Source: Streptomyces sp. ISL-98
GTDB taxonomy: Bacteria > Actinomycetota > Actinomycetes > Streptomycetales > Streptomycetaceae
Assembly: GCF_018614055.1 (NCBI RefSeq)
Contig: NZ_JAGGPB010000019.1
Location: forward strand, 280,900 to 344,899
Length of the DNA: 64,000 nt
Reading direction: 5' to 3'
Every line of letters begins with the position of its first letter. Position 1 is the first letter of the stretch. Made by a program: the position numbers and the translations under genes. The notes beneath the pieces are model-generated. The model saw only the letters and a list, made by a program, of their open reading frames with translations, was not told the origin of the DNA and searched no databases. This document shows, in pieces, positions 27,325-36,108 of the stretch.

Positions 27325-29562
27325 ATGCCAAAGAAGCGCTCGGGCGGGGGTCTCACGGGGACCCAGCAGGCCGCCAAATTCGTCGGTGTCGCCGCGCTGT
27401 CCGGGGCCGTGCTGGCGGGCATCGCACTGCCGGCGGCCGGAGCGCTGGGTCTCGCGGCCAAGGGAACGGTCGAGGGATTCGACGAGATCCCCGCCAATCT
27501 CAAGACGCCACCGCTGAGTCAGCGCACCACGATCCTGGACGCGCAGGGCGGCAACATTGCCACGGTCTACTCGCGTGACCGCACCGTCGTGGAGCTGAAG
27601 GACATCTCCCCGTACATGCAGAAGGCGATCGTCGCGATCGAGGACGCGCGCTTCTACGACCACGGGGCGATCGACCTCAAGGGCGTGCTGCGCGCGGTCA
27701 ACCGCAACGCCCAGTCGGGCGGCGTATCGCAGGGCGCGTCGACCCTCACGCAGCAGTACGTCAAGAACGTCTTCGTCGAGGAGGCCGGCGACGACCCCAC
27801 CAAGGTCGCCCAGGCCACCCAGCAGACGCTCGGCCGCAAGGTGCGCGAACTCAAGTACGCGATCCAGGTCGAGGAGGAGCTGGGCAAGAAGAAGATCCTC
27901 GAGAACTACCTCAACATCACCTTCTTCGGGCAGCAGGCCTACGGCATCGAGTCCGCGTCCAAGCGCTACTTCAGCAAGTCCGCCAAGGACCTCAAGCTGG
28001 AGGAGGCCGCGCTGCTGGCCGGCATCGTGCAGTCGCCGAGCCGCTACGACCCCGTCAACGACGCCGAAGAGGCGACGAAGCGGCGCAATACCGTGCTCCA
28101 GCGCATGGCCGACGTCCGCGACGTCTCGCAGGCCGACGCCGACCGGGCGAAGGCCACCCCGATCAAGCTGAACGTCAGCAAGCCGAAGAACGGCTGCATC
28201 ACGGCGGTCAGCGGCGCGGGCTTCTTCTGCGACTACGTGCGCGAGGTCTTCCACGCCGACCCGGCCTTCGGGAAGACGAAGGAGGACCGGGCCAAGATCT
28301 GGAACCAGGGCGGCCTGAAGATCCGTACGACGCTCGACCCGCAGGCGCAGGAGTCGGTGCAGGCGTCGATCAAGGGTCACGTCTACCAGTCCGACAAGAT
28401 CGCGACGGCCGTCACGCTGGTCGAGCCCGGCACGGGCAAGGTCCTCGGCATGGGCCAGTCCAGGCCGTACGGCTTCGGGACCAACGAGACAGTGATCAAC
28501 TTCTCGGCCGACAAGAACAGGGGCGGCTCGGCCTACGGCTTCCCGACCGGTTCGACCTTCAAGCCGTTCGTGGCGGCTGCGGCCATAGAGTCCGGCATTC
28601 CGGCGACCAAGAGCTACCCGGCGCCGTACGACATGCCGTACCCGAGCCCCGTACAGACGTGTGACAAGCCCTGGGTCAACTCCGGCGGCGACCAGGTCGA
28701 GAACGAGAACGAGGCCGAGGTCGGCCCGTACCGGATGAAGGAGGCCATGGCGAAGTCGGTCAACACCTACTTCGTCCAGATGATCTCCGAGATCGGCATC
28801 TGCCCGGTGACGCAGATGGCGGGCAAGCTTGGTGTGGTGCAGGCCAACGGCGAGAAGCTGAAGGAAGTGCCCGCGATCTCGCTGGGTACGGAGGGCATGT
28901 CGCCGCTGACCATGGCGAACGCGTACGCGACCTTCGCCAACCGCGGCACGTACTGCACGCCGATCTTCCTGGAGTCGGTGAAGACCGCGCAGGGCGAGAA
29001 CCTGCCGGTGCCCCGGTCGACCTGCTCGCGGGCGATGTCCGAGGAGACAGCGGACACCATAAACACCCTGCTCAAGGGCGTGGTCGACTCCGGTACGGGC
29101 CAGCAGGCGGGGCTCACGAGCCGGGACAACGCGGGTAAGACGGGTACGACGGACAGCCGCCACAACGCCTGGTTCGTCGGCTACACACCGAACCTGGCCG
29201 GCGCGGTCTGGGTCGGCGCGGCCGGCGCCAAGCAGATCCCCATGGTGGACATCACCATCGGCGGGGTCTACCACGACAAGGTGTTCGGCGGTCAGGTCCC
29301 CGGTCCGATCTGGAAGGACGCGATGAGCGGCGCGCTGGACGGCAAGCCCGCGCCCGGCTTCAACACGGTCAACATTCCGGAGCCCGAGAAGGACAAGGAC
29401 AAGGACGAAGACCGCGATGACGACGACGGCGGCGGCCGCGACGACGGCAAGCCCGGCGACGGTGGCGACAAGCCCTGGCCCGACATCTCCATCCCGCCGG
29501 ACCTGATCGGCGGCAACGGCCACGGCCGCGGCGGGAACGACAACGGCGGGAACTGGCCGTAG
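27325..29562 (+). CDS. Bifunctional class A penicillin-binding protein
   Basis: A 745-residue cell-wall synthase: one N-terminal membrane helix (about 20-48), glycosyltransferase family 51 domain (about 65-240) with the catalytic Glu in VAIEDARFYDHGAID and QGASTLTQQYVKN, and a transpeptidase domain with TGSTFKPF (active-site Ser about 410), the KSVN motif and GKTGTT (about 605). The Ser/Lys/Thr residues are intact. The C-terminus (about 690-745) is a low-complexity Asp/Lys then Gly/Asn tail that would sit outside the membrane. Divergent from wblA and closed by a 46-bp palindrome. Confidence 0.95.
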   Translation: MPKKRSGGGLTGTQQAAKFVGVAALSGAVLAGIALPAAGALGLAAKGTVEGFDEIPANLKTPPLSQRTTILDAQGGNIATVYSRDRTVVELKDISPYMQKAIVAIEDARFYDHGAIDLKGVLRAVNRNAQSGGVSQGASTLTQQYVKNVFVEEAGDDPTKVAQATQQTLGRKVRELKYAIQVEEELGKKKILENYLNITFFGQQAYGIESASKRYFSKSAKDLKLEEAALLAGIVQSPSRYDPVNDAEEATKRRNTVLQRMADVRDVSQADADRAKATPIKLNVSKPKNGCITAVSGAGFFCDYVREVFHADPAFGKTKEDRAKIWNQGGLKIRTTLDPQAQESVQASIKGHVYQSDKIATAVTLVEPGTGKVLGMGQSRPYGFGTNETVINFSADKNRGGSAYGFPTGSTFKPFVAAAAIESGIPATKSYPAPYDMPYPSPVQTCDKPWVNSGGDQVENENEAEVGPYRMKEAMAKSVNTYFVQMISEIGICPVTQMAGKLGVVQANGEKLKEVPAISLGTEGMSPLTMANAYATFANRGTYCTPIFLESVKTAQGENLPVPRSTCSRAMSEETADTINTLLKGVVDSGTGQQAGLTSRDNAGKTGTTDSRHNAWFVGYTPNLAGAVWVGAAGAKQIPMVDITIGGVYHDKVFGGQVPGPIWKDAMSGALDGKPAPGFNTVNIPEPEKDKDKDEDRDDDDGGGRDDGKPGDGGDKPWPDISIPPDLIGGNGHGRGGNDNGGNWP

Positions 29563-29570
29563 GACGCGGT

Positions 29571-29616
29571 AGTACGTACGTCGAAGGGGCCCCGGGGCCC
29601 CTTCGACGTACGTACT
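29571..29616. terminator. 46-bp perfect palindrome between convergent genes
   Basis: 29571-29593 (AGTACGTACGTCGAAGGGGC and three more bases) is the exact reverse complement of 29594-29616, with no spacer. It follows the PBP stop by 8 bp and lies 33 bp beyond the YqeY-like stop on the other strand. A bidirectional terminator is the simplest reading. Confidence 0.85.
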
Positions 29617-29648
29617 CCTACAGCTACTGCCTACTGCTGCTGCCGGGC

Positions 29649-30113
29649 TCAGCCCGCCAGGAGCTTCTTCACCGTGGCTGCCACCCGGCCGCCCTCGGCG
29701 CGGCCGGCGACCTTCGGGTTCACGATCTTCATGACCGCACCCATCGCGCGCGGCCCCTCGGCGCCCGCCGCCTTCGCCTCTTCGACGGCCTGCCCGACGA
29801 TCGCGGTCAGCTCGTCGTCGCTCAGCTGCTGAGGCAGGTACGCATCGAGAATCGCGCCCTCGGCCTTCTCGCGCTCGGCGGACTCCGTCCGGCCGCCCTG
29901 GGCGAAGGCCTCGGCCGCCTCGCGGCGCTTCTTCGCCTCCTTGGCGATGACCTTCTGCACCTCGTCGTCGGAGAGCTCGCGCGCCGTCTTGCCGCCGACC
30001 TCCTCCTTGGTGATCGCGGTGAGGGTCAGCCGGAGCGTGGACGAGGTCAGCTCGTCACGCGCCCTGATGGCGGTGGTGAGGTCTTCCTGGAGCTTGGACT
30101 TGAGCGAGGTCAT
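29649..30113 (-). CDS. GatB/YqeY domain protein
   Basis: A 154-residue YqeY-like protein starting MTSLKSKLQEDLTTAIRARD and ending GGRVAATVKKLLAG, with YLPQQLSDDELTAIV in the centre. The domain is the C-terminal tRNA-binding part of GatB as a free-standing protein; role in tRNA-dependent amidation is suspected but unproven. ATG 30113 fits the family; a frame back to 30167 is probably untranslated. Confidence 0.9.
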   Translation of the reverse strand: MTSLKSKLQEDLTTAIRARDELTSSTLRLTLTAITKEEVGGKTARELSDDEVQKVIAKEAKKRREAAEAFAQGGRTESAEREKAEGAILDAYLPQQLSDDELTAIVGQAVEEAKAAGAEGPRAMGAVMKIVNPKVAGRAEGGRVAATVKKLLAG

Positions 30114-30190
30114 GGGGCTCAGTGTGGCAGGTGAGCCCGCATGACTGCCCGCCGATTTCCTGCGCACGGGTGGTCTGCGACGATGGACTT

Positions 30191-31129
30191 ATGCGCGCAC
30201 GTTACGGGCTCCCCCTGAAAGTCACCGCAGGTATCACGGCTGTTGGCGCGGCCTGCCTCGCCTACGGCGCCGGTTTCGAGGCCCGTTCGTTCCGGCTCCG
30301 GCGAGTCACCGTGCCGGTGCTGCCCCCGGGGGCGCGGCCCCTGCGCGTACTCCAGGTGTCCGACATCCACATGGTCGGCGGGCAGCGCAAGAAGCAGCGG
30401 TGGCTCCAGTCGCTGGCGGGCCTGCGCCCCGACGTCGTCGTCAATACGGGCGACAACCTCTCCGACTCGGAGGGCGTACCAGAGGTGCTGGACGCGCTCG
30501 GCCCGCTGATGGACTTTCCCGGCGTCTATGTCTTCGGCTCCAACGACTACTACGGGCCGAAGCTGCGCAACCCCGCCCGCTACCTCATCGAGAAGGCCCA
30601 GGGCAAGCACGGCCTCAACGGCAACGCGCCGGCGGTCGGCGTCGTGCACAACCCCTGGGAGCGGCTGCGCGACGCCTTCGACTCGGCGGGCTGGCTGAAC
30701 CTCAGCAACGCCCGCGGCCGGCTCAAGCTCGACGACATGGAGATCGCCTTCACCGGCGTCGACGACCCGCACATCAAGCGCGACCGGTACGACGAGGTGG
30801 CGGGCGGCCCGGAGGCCGGCGCCGACATCTCGATCGGCGTCGTCCACGCCCCGTATCTGCGCTCGCTCGACGCCTTCACGGCCGACGGCTACCCGCTGAT
30901 CCTGGGCGGCCACACCCACGGCGGCCAGCTCTGCATCCCCTTCTACGGGGCGCTCGTCACCAACTGCGACCTCGACACCGCCCGGGTCAAGGGCCTCTCC
31001 ACCCACGAGGCCGGCGGCCACCGCTCGTACCTCCACGTCTCAGCAGGCTGCGGCACCAACCGCTACACCCCGGTCCGCTTCGCCTGCCCGCCCGAGGCGA
31101 CCCTGCTGACGCTGACGGAGCGCCCCTGA
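30191..31129 (+). CDS. Membrane-anchored metallophosphoesterase
   Basis: A 312-residue calcineurin-like phosphoesterase with an N-terminal membrane helix (about 8-28). Metal ligands: QVSDIHMVG, NTGDNLSD, FGSNDYYG (in place of GNHD), a His in VVHAP and GGHTHGGQ. This is the YkuE/LpxH-like membrane-side group; substrate unknown. ATG 30191 gives MRARYGLPLKVTAG. Followed about 95 bp later by tRNA-Pro. Confidence 0.88.
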   Translation: MRARYGLPLKVTAGITAVGAACLAYGAGFEARSFRLRRVTVPVLPPGARPLRVLQVSDIHMVGGQRKKQRWLQSLAGLRPDVVVNTGDNLSDSEGVPEVLDALGPLMDFPGVYVFGSNDYYGPKLRNPARYLIEKAQGKHGLNGNAPAVGVVHNPWERLRDAFDSAGWLNLSNARGRLKLDDMEIAFTGVDDPHIKRDRYDEVAGGPEAGADISIGVVHAPYLRSLDAFTADGYPLILGGHTHGGQLCIPFYGALVTNCDLDTARVKGLSTHEAGGHRSYLHVSAGCGTNRYTPVRFACPPEATLLTLTERP

Positions 31130-31223
31130 CCCGGGCGTACGGTGGCGGGGCGCAGAAACCGGATTTCGTCTCCGGCCGCGCGTCCGCTAAAGTAATCGAT
31201 GTCGCCGCAACGCGCGCGACAAT

Positions 31224-31297
31224 CGGGGTGTAGCGCAGCTTGGCAGCGCGCTTCGTTCGGGACGAAGAGGTCGTGGGTTCAAATCCCGCCACCCCGA
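31224..31297 (+). tRNA. tRNA-Pro (anticodon CGG)
   Basis: A 74-base cloverleaf: acceptor CGGGGTG paired with CACCCCG plus discriminator A, anticodon stem CTTCG/CGAAG enclosing loop TTCGGGA (anticodon CGG), and T-arm GTGGGTTCAAATCCCGC. CCA is not encoded. This tRNA's 3' half is, from memory, the attachment site used by pSAM2-type elements, and accessory DNA starts right after it. Confidence 0.95.
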
Positions 31298-31313
31298 CAG
31301 CTGAAACACCAGG

Positions 31314-31349
31314 TCAGGCCCGGTTTCCTTCTTAGGGAACCGGGCCTGA
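31314..31349 (+). terminator. Hairpin after tRNA-Pro
   Basis: TCAGGCCCGGTT (31314-31325) pairs with 31338-31349 across a 12-base loop. The stem is nearly the same as the hairpin at 39525-39564 after int. Acts as tRNA terminator. Confidence 0.8.
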
Positions 31350-32085
31350 TGCATTCTCCGGGGCCGTCTCGGGAGTGAGTGGGGAGTGGATCATGGAAAT
31401 CTCACTCCCCGGGGAGTGGCGCAGGAGTGAGACAGCACCGGAGGCGGTGCGATCAGGGTCACCTCGACGCCCCTGCAAACGCCAAAGAGGCCGCTCTCCC
31501 GTGAGAGGACGACCGCTTCTGCGTCGTCTATGTCGGCGCCCTCTGTGGCCGACCGAAGCATTCGCGGCCCATCGCAGTGATCGGCTGCCACTGGCTGCTC
31601 GCGAACGGCATGCGATCGCTGTCCACGCCGGACAGCCGCGTACTGACCTACGCGTCCTCCACACGCCGTATGGTTCGGCACCGGTCCCTCCCCTCGTGGG
31701 GACCGGTGCCGAACCATACGGGCGGCGTCGATCCGCGCCGTACCGGCGCGGATCAAGGCAAGGCCGGACCCGTGGTCGACGCGATAGCAGCCCGGATGGG
31801 ACTGGCTCCACGGGATCTCTCAAACTCACGCGACGAGACCGTCGCCACCGTCTCGTAACTCCGACGGAAGCTGACCGAGAAGATGCGGCATCATGAGTTG
31901 TCTCTCCGAGCGTTGAGCTGGTGGCCTATCTGGGCGACGCCCGGTTGATTCGCTACTGCGTCGAGATCCTGCCAGCTGTGGCTCACGCCGAGGAGGCTCC
32001 GGCATCGGGCCAACGACTTAACCGCAGGTCAGCCATCTAAGGTGAGTTTTCCGGTCCGGATGTCCAGGTGCGGGGGAAGTAAGGG
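31350..32085. other. Non-coding stretch 3' of tRNA-Pro
   Basis: About 735 bp with no supportable gene. The left part (31371-31435) has repeated GGAGTG/CACTCC words in both orientations that could be integrase arm sites. A 23-bp inverted repeat lies at 31666-31721. Near 31900-32030 a frame reading VAYLGDARLIRYCVEILPAV may be a gene relic that I cannot place. Confidence 0.45.
31666..31721. repeat. 23-bp perfect inverted repeat
   Basis: 31666-31688 (CCGTATGGTTCGGCACCGGT...) is the exact reverse complement of 31699-31721, with a 10-base loop. It is not next to a gene end. It could be a terminator relic, an attachment-related structure, or the end of a lost element. Confidence 0.75.
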
Positions 32086-35000
32086 GTGGAGACCTTGAGT
32101 TCCGACTCAGGGGCACGCACAGCCTTCGCGGAACGTCTCGCGCTGCTGTACAAGGAGGCCGGTAACCCTCCCCTCAAGCGCGTGGCCGAGGCGGTCGTCC
32201 GGCTTCAGCGGGTCGACGAACGAGGGCGGCCCGTGCGGGTGTCCGCTCAACGGATCAGCGACTGGCGACGGGCCAAGAACGTGCCTGCCCAGTTCGCCGC
32301 CCTCGCAGTGGTGCTGCACATCCTGATTCCCGAAGCGCGGCGCTTGCGGCCCGCGCCCGTGTCCACGGCCCTGTACGACCTGGCCAAGTGGCAGCGCCTA
32401 TGGGAGCGCGCGGTGGCCGACCCGGTCGGCGACCGGGTCGCGACATCCGCGGAAGAGGAAGAACGACCCGCGGTCGAAGCCCCGGCCGTCCCCGGTGTGT
32501 GCCCATACCGGGGGCTGGCTTCGTACCGTCAGCAAGACGCCCGGTGGTTCTTCGGCCGCGAGCGGAGCACGGATGCCCTCATTGCTCAGCTCCGCGCAGC
32601 GGAGAAGACTGGTGGCCTGGTCATGCTCGTGGGCGCCTCAGGTGCGGGAAAATCCTCCCTGCTGAACGCCGGCTTGGTGCCCGCATTGCAGAACGGCGCA
32701 CTGAGGGACGAGAACAGCCAGGCAAGGGGGGTTCTGCAGCTCGCGCCGGGAGGCGATCCTCTCGCGGAGCTGACCCGCCGGATCCCTGAGCTCGCGCACG
32801 TCGTCTCTGCCGCGGAGGAACCGGCGGCGAAGGAGCCCGGTACTCCGCAATTCGCGCACGTGGTGAGGAAGGCCGTCACGTCATGGGCACAACGCGAGAC
32901 ATCCTCCGCCGCCCGTCAGGTCGTCATCGTGGATCAGTTCGAGGAGGCGTTCACCCTCTGCTCCGACGAGGCGCACAGGCGCACTTTCATCCAGCTCCTC
33001 CACGCTGCGTGCTCGCCCCCCGGCCCCGGTGACCCAGCCCCCGTGCTCGTAGTCCTCGGCATACGCGCCGACTTCTACGAGCAATGCCTCGGGTATCCCG
33101 AACTGGCCGACGCGCTGCAGCACCGGCACATGGTGCTCGGGCCGCTGACCACCACGGAGCTGCGCGAAGCGGTGACCGGCCCGGCCAAGGCCGTGGGCCT
33201 GGAACTCGAACCGGGGCTGGCAGAACTGATCGTCCGGGAATTGAGCGCTGACAGCCCCCGCGGGGCGCACAACGCGGGGGGTCTGCCGCTCCTCTCCCAC
33301 GCCCTGCTCGCCACCTGGCAGCGCCGAAAGGCGGGAAGGCTGACGCTGGCCGGCTACCGCGCGGCGGGCGGAATCCAGGGAGCGGTCGCGGCGACCGCCG
33401 AGCGGGCCTGGTCCAGCCTCGACCCGGCAGCACGCGCGGCCACGAGACTGCTCCTCCTCAGGCTGGTCCGGCTGGGCGAAGACACGCAAGCCACCCGTAG
33501 GCGGGGGACGCGGCGCCAACTGGCGGAGGAGTCAACGGACCCCAACAAGACGGAGGAATCGCTCGAAGCACTGGTTAGCGCCCGATTGGTGACACTCGAC
33601 GCGGAGACCGTGGAGATCACCCATGAAGCGCTGCTCCACGCCTGGCCACGCCTGCGTGACTGGATCAACGAGGACAGGAACGGCAACCTGCTGCGCCAGC
33701 GGCTGGAAGAGGACGGCAGGGCCTGGGAAGGGTCGAACCGCGATACGTCACTGCTCTACCGGGGTTCCCGTCTGGAGCAGGCCCACAACTGGGCGAAATC
33801 CGCCGGTGACACCTTCCTGACACGGATCGCGGTGGAATTCCTGGCTGCTTCGGTCAGGCTGCGCAAGCGCACAGTCTGGATCAGCCGTGGTGCGGTGTCG
33901 GCTCTGGTCGTCCTGGCGATGCTGGCCGTCGGTTCGGCGGTGGTCGCGTGGCAGCAGCGGAACGATGCGGTGTTCGAGCAGGTGGTCGCCGAAGCCGATC
34001 GCGTCCAGTACACGGACCCGTCGTTGTCCGCTCAACTCGACCTGGTGGCTCACCGCTTGCGGCCGAACGACGAGGGCGCGAACAATCGGCTGATCTCGAT
34101 CGTGAACGCACCGCTGGCCACACCACTTCTCGGCCACACCGGCGCCGTGTACCTCACCTCGTTCAGTCCGAACGGGCGGATCCTGGCCACCGCCAGCTAC
34201 GACCGGACCGTTCGACTGTGGGACGTGTCAGACCCGACTCGGCCCAAACAGCTGGGCAAGCCCCTCACCGGCCACACGAGTTGGGTGAGCAGCGCGGTCT
34301 TCAGCCCGGACGGCCGCACCCTCGCCAGCGCTTCGGACGACGGCAGGGTCCGGCTGTGGAACATGCAGGATCCCAACCACCCGCGCCCGCTCAGTGCGCC
34401 CTTGACCCGCCATGGCGGCACGATCTACCTGCTCGCCTTCAGCCCGGACGGACACACTCTGGCCTCCGCCAGCGAAGATCGCACCGTTCGACTGTGGGAC
34501 ATGAGCGACCCGCGCCGACCGAAGGCGTTCGGTGCGTTGACCGGCCACACCGCCGCCGTGCGCTCCGTGGCGTTCAGCCCTGGCGGACGGACGCTGGCAG
34601 CCGGTGGCGACGATGACACGATCAGACTGTGGGACGTGGCCGATCCGCGTCATCCGATGCCGATCGACGCGAAGCTGACCGGCCACACGGGCACGGTGCA
34701 CTCCGTGGCCTTCAGCCCCGATGGCCAAACCCTCGCCAGCGGCAGCGCGGACGACACCATCCGGCTCTGGAATGTGGCCGACCCACGTCACGCGACACCG
34801 CTCGGCGCGCCGCTCACCGGCCACACCGGTCCCGTATGGTCAGTCGCCTTCAGCCCCGACGGAACAATGCTCGCCGCCGCCAGCGCCGACAGCACGGCGA
34901 GCCTGTGGAACGTCAGTGATCCGGCATACCCGTCGCAGGTCGGCGAGCCTCTCGCAGGGAGCAGCGGCGAGATCTACGCCTTGGGCTTCAGCCCCGATGG

Positions 35001-36099
35001 CCGAACCCTCGCCACCGGGAGTGGCGACAACAAGGTCCGTCTGTGGTCGATACCGACGTCGGACATGATCGGCCGAATCGGAGCGTTCCGCCCGGATGGG
35101 CAGGTGCTGGCCACGGCGGCGCGCGACGGAAGGGTTCGGCTGTGGAACGTGGCGACTCCCGACCGACCCGTGTCGCTGGGCAAACCGTTCATGCCTGGGG
35201 AGGGTGATGTGCGTTCGCTGGCGTTCTCCCCCGACGGCCGCACACTCGCGGTGCTGACGGGAAGCCGCGCAGTGCAGCTGTGGAACGTCACCAACCCGAC
35301 TCGGCCTGTCCCCTACGGGCCGCCCGTCGCGCTGCGGACACGGTTCGCGGGCCCCGGCGCGCTCGCATTCAGCCCAGACGGGCACACGCTGGCAACCGCC
35401 CATGACGATCGGACCATACAGTTGTGGAACGTCAGCGACCCGTCCCACGTTCTTCCGCTTGGCGCGCCGCTCACCGGCCACAAGGGCTACGTCAACTCCC
35501 TCGTCTTCAGCCCAGATGGCCGCACTCTCGCCAGCGGCAGCGCGGACGACACCATCCGGCAGTGGAACGTGGCCGGCCCACGTCATGCCGCCCAACTCGG
35601 CGCGCCACTCACGGGGCACCTCGGCCCCATCAACGCGCTCGCCTACAGTCCGGACGGCCAGACATTGGCCAGCGGCAGCGACGACAACACGGTCCGGCTC
35701 TGGAACATCACCGACTCCCGCAAGGCAACCCGGCTGGGCTCTCCCCTCACCGGCCACACCGAAGCGGTCGTGTCGCTGACGTTCAGCCAGGACGGCAGCA
35801 CCCTGGCGAGCGGTGGCAACGACAACACGGTCCGACTCTGGAACGTCACCCTCCCCTCCAAGGCCGCTCCAATCGGTCAATCGATGAGCCCCAACGCCAA
35901 GACAGGCAATTTCTTGTCGTTCAGCCCCAAAAGCCACATGCTCGGAGTGTCGAGCGGGACCGATACCGTCCGGCTGTGGAACCTGGACGTCGACGAGGCC
36001 ATTCGTCGCATTTGCTCGACCACTCGGGGCGTTCTGACGCCGGAAAAATGGCACGAGTATCTGCCCCGCCTCTCGTACGCGCCTCCGTGCGATCAGTAA
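32086..36099 (+). CDS. HTH-nSTAND NTPase-WD40 protein with two predicted beta-propellers
   Basis: A 1337-residue protein. An N-terminal helix-turn-helix-like domain (about 10-95, RVSAQRISDWRRAKNVPAQF) is followed by a STAND-type P-loop NTPase of the nSTAND1 group: CPYRGLASY, FFGRERSTDALI, Walker A GASGAGKSS (about 183-191), Walker B VVIVDQFEEAF. A winged-helix region with EALVSARLVTL and ITHEALLHAWPRL follows, then one membrane helix (about 600-622) and from about 680 fourteen WD40 units (GHT...FSPDG...LASGSxDxTIRLWN), enough for two seven-bladed propellers. STAND proteins assemble on sensing a ligand; in bacteria many serve in signalling or anti-phage conflict. The GTG 32086 has AAGGGG upstream. 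Blade 8 has lost its first strand. Confidence 0.88.
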   Translation: METLSSDSGARTAFAERLALLYKEAGNPPLKRVAEAVVRLQRVDERGRPVRVSAQRISDWRRAKNVPAQFAALAVVLHILIPEARRLRPAPVSTALYDLAKWQRLWERAVADPVGDRVATSAEEEERPAVEAPAVPGVCPYRGLASYRQQDARWFFGRERSTDALIAQLRAAEKTGGLVMLVGASGAGKSSLLNAGLVPALQNGALRDENSQARGVLQLAPGGDPLAELTRRIPELAHVVSAAEEPAAKEPGTPQFAHVVRKAVTSWAQRETSSAARQVVIVDQFEEAFTLCSDEAHRRTFIQLLHAACSPPGPGDPAPVLVVLGIRADFYEQCLGYPELADALQHRHMVLGPLTTTELREAVTGPAKAVGLELEPGLAELIVRELSADSPRGAHNAGGLPLLSHALLATWQRRKAGRLTLAGYRAAGGIQGAVAATAERAWSSLDPAARAATRLLLLRLVRLGEDTQATRRRGTRRQLAEESTDPNKTEESLEALVSARLVTLDAETVEITHEALLHAWPRLRDWINEDRNGNLLRQRLEEDGRAWEGSNRDTSLLYRGSRLEQAHNWAKSAGDTFLTRIAVEFLAASVRLRKRTVWISRGAVSALVVLAMLAVGSAVVAWQQRNDAVFEQVVAEADRVQYTDPSLSAQLDLVAHRLRPNDEGANNRLISIVNAPLATPLLGHTGAVYLTSFSPNGRILATASYDRTVRLWDVSDPTRPKQLGKPLTGHTSWVSSAVFSPDGRTLASASDDGRVRLWNMQDPNHPRPLSAPLTRHGGTIYLLAFSPDGHTLASASEDRTVRLWDMSDPRRPKAFGALTGHTAAVRSVAFSPGGRTLAAGGDDDTIRLWDVADPRHPMPIDAKLTGHTGTVHSVAFSPDGQTLASGSADDTIRLWNVADPRHATPLGAPLTGHTGPVWSVAFSPDGTMLAAASADSTASLWNVSDPAYPSQVGEPLAGSSGEIYALGFSPDGRTLATGSGDNKVRLWSIPTSDMIGRIGAFRPDGQVLATAARDGRVRLWNVATPDRPVSLGKPFMPGEGDVRSLAFSPDGRTLAVLTGSRAVQLWNVTNPTRPVPYGPPVALRTRFAGPGALAFSPDGHTLATAHDDRTIQLWNVSDPSHVLPLGAPLTGHKGYVNSLVFSPDGRTLASGSADDTIRQWNVAGPRHAAQLGAPLTGHLGPINALAYSPDGQTLASGSDDNTVRLWNITDSRKATRLGSPLTGHTEAVVSLTFSQDGSTLASGGNDNTVRLWNVTLPSKAAPIGQSMSPNAKTGNFLSFSPKSHMLGVSSGTDTVRLWNLDVDEAIRRICSTTRGVLTPEKWHEYLPRLSYAPPCDQ

Positions 36100-36108
36100 C
36101 GGAGCCTA

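Noticed and set aside
31371..31860. ORFs after tRNA-Pro (e.g. 31375-31896) as genes
   Set aside because: They run through the 23-bp inverted repeat, are Arg/Pro-rich and lack homology that I recognise.
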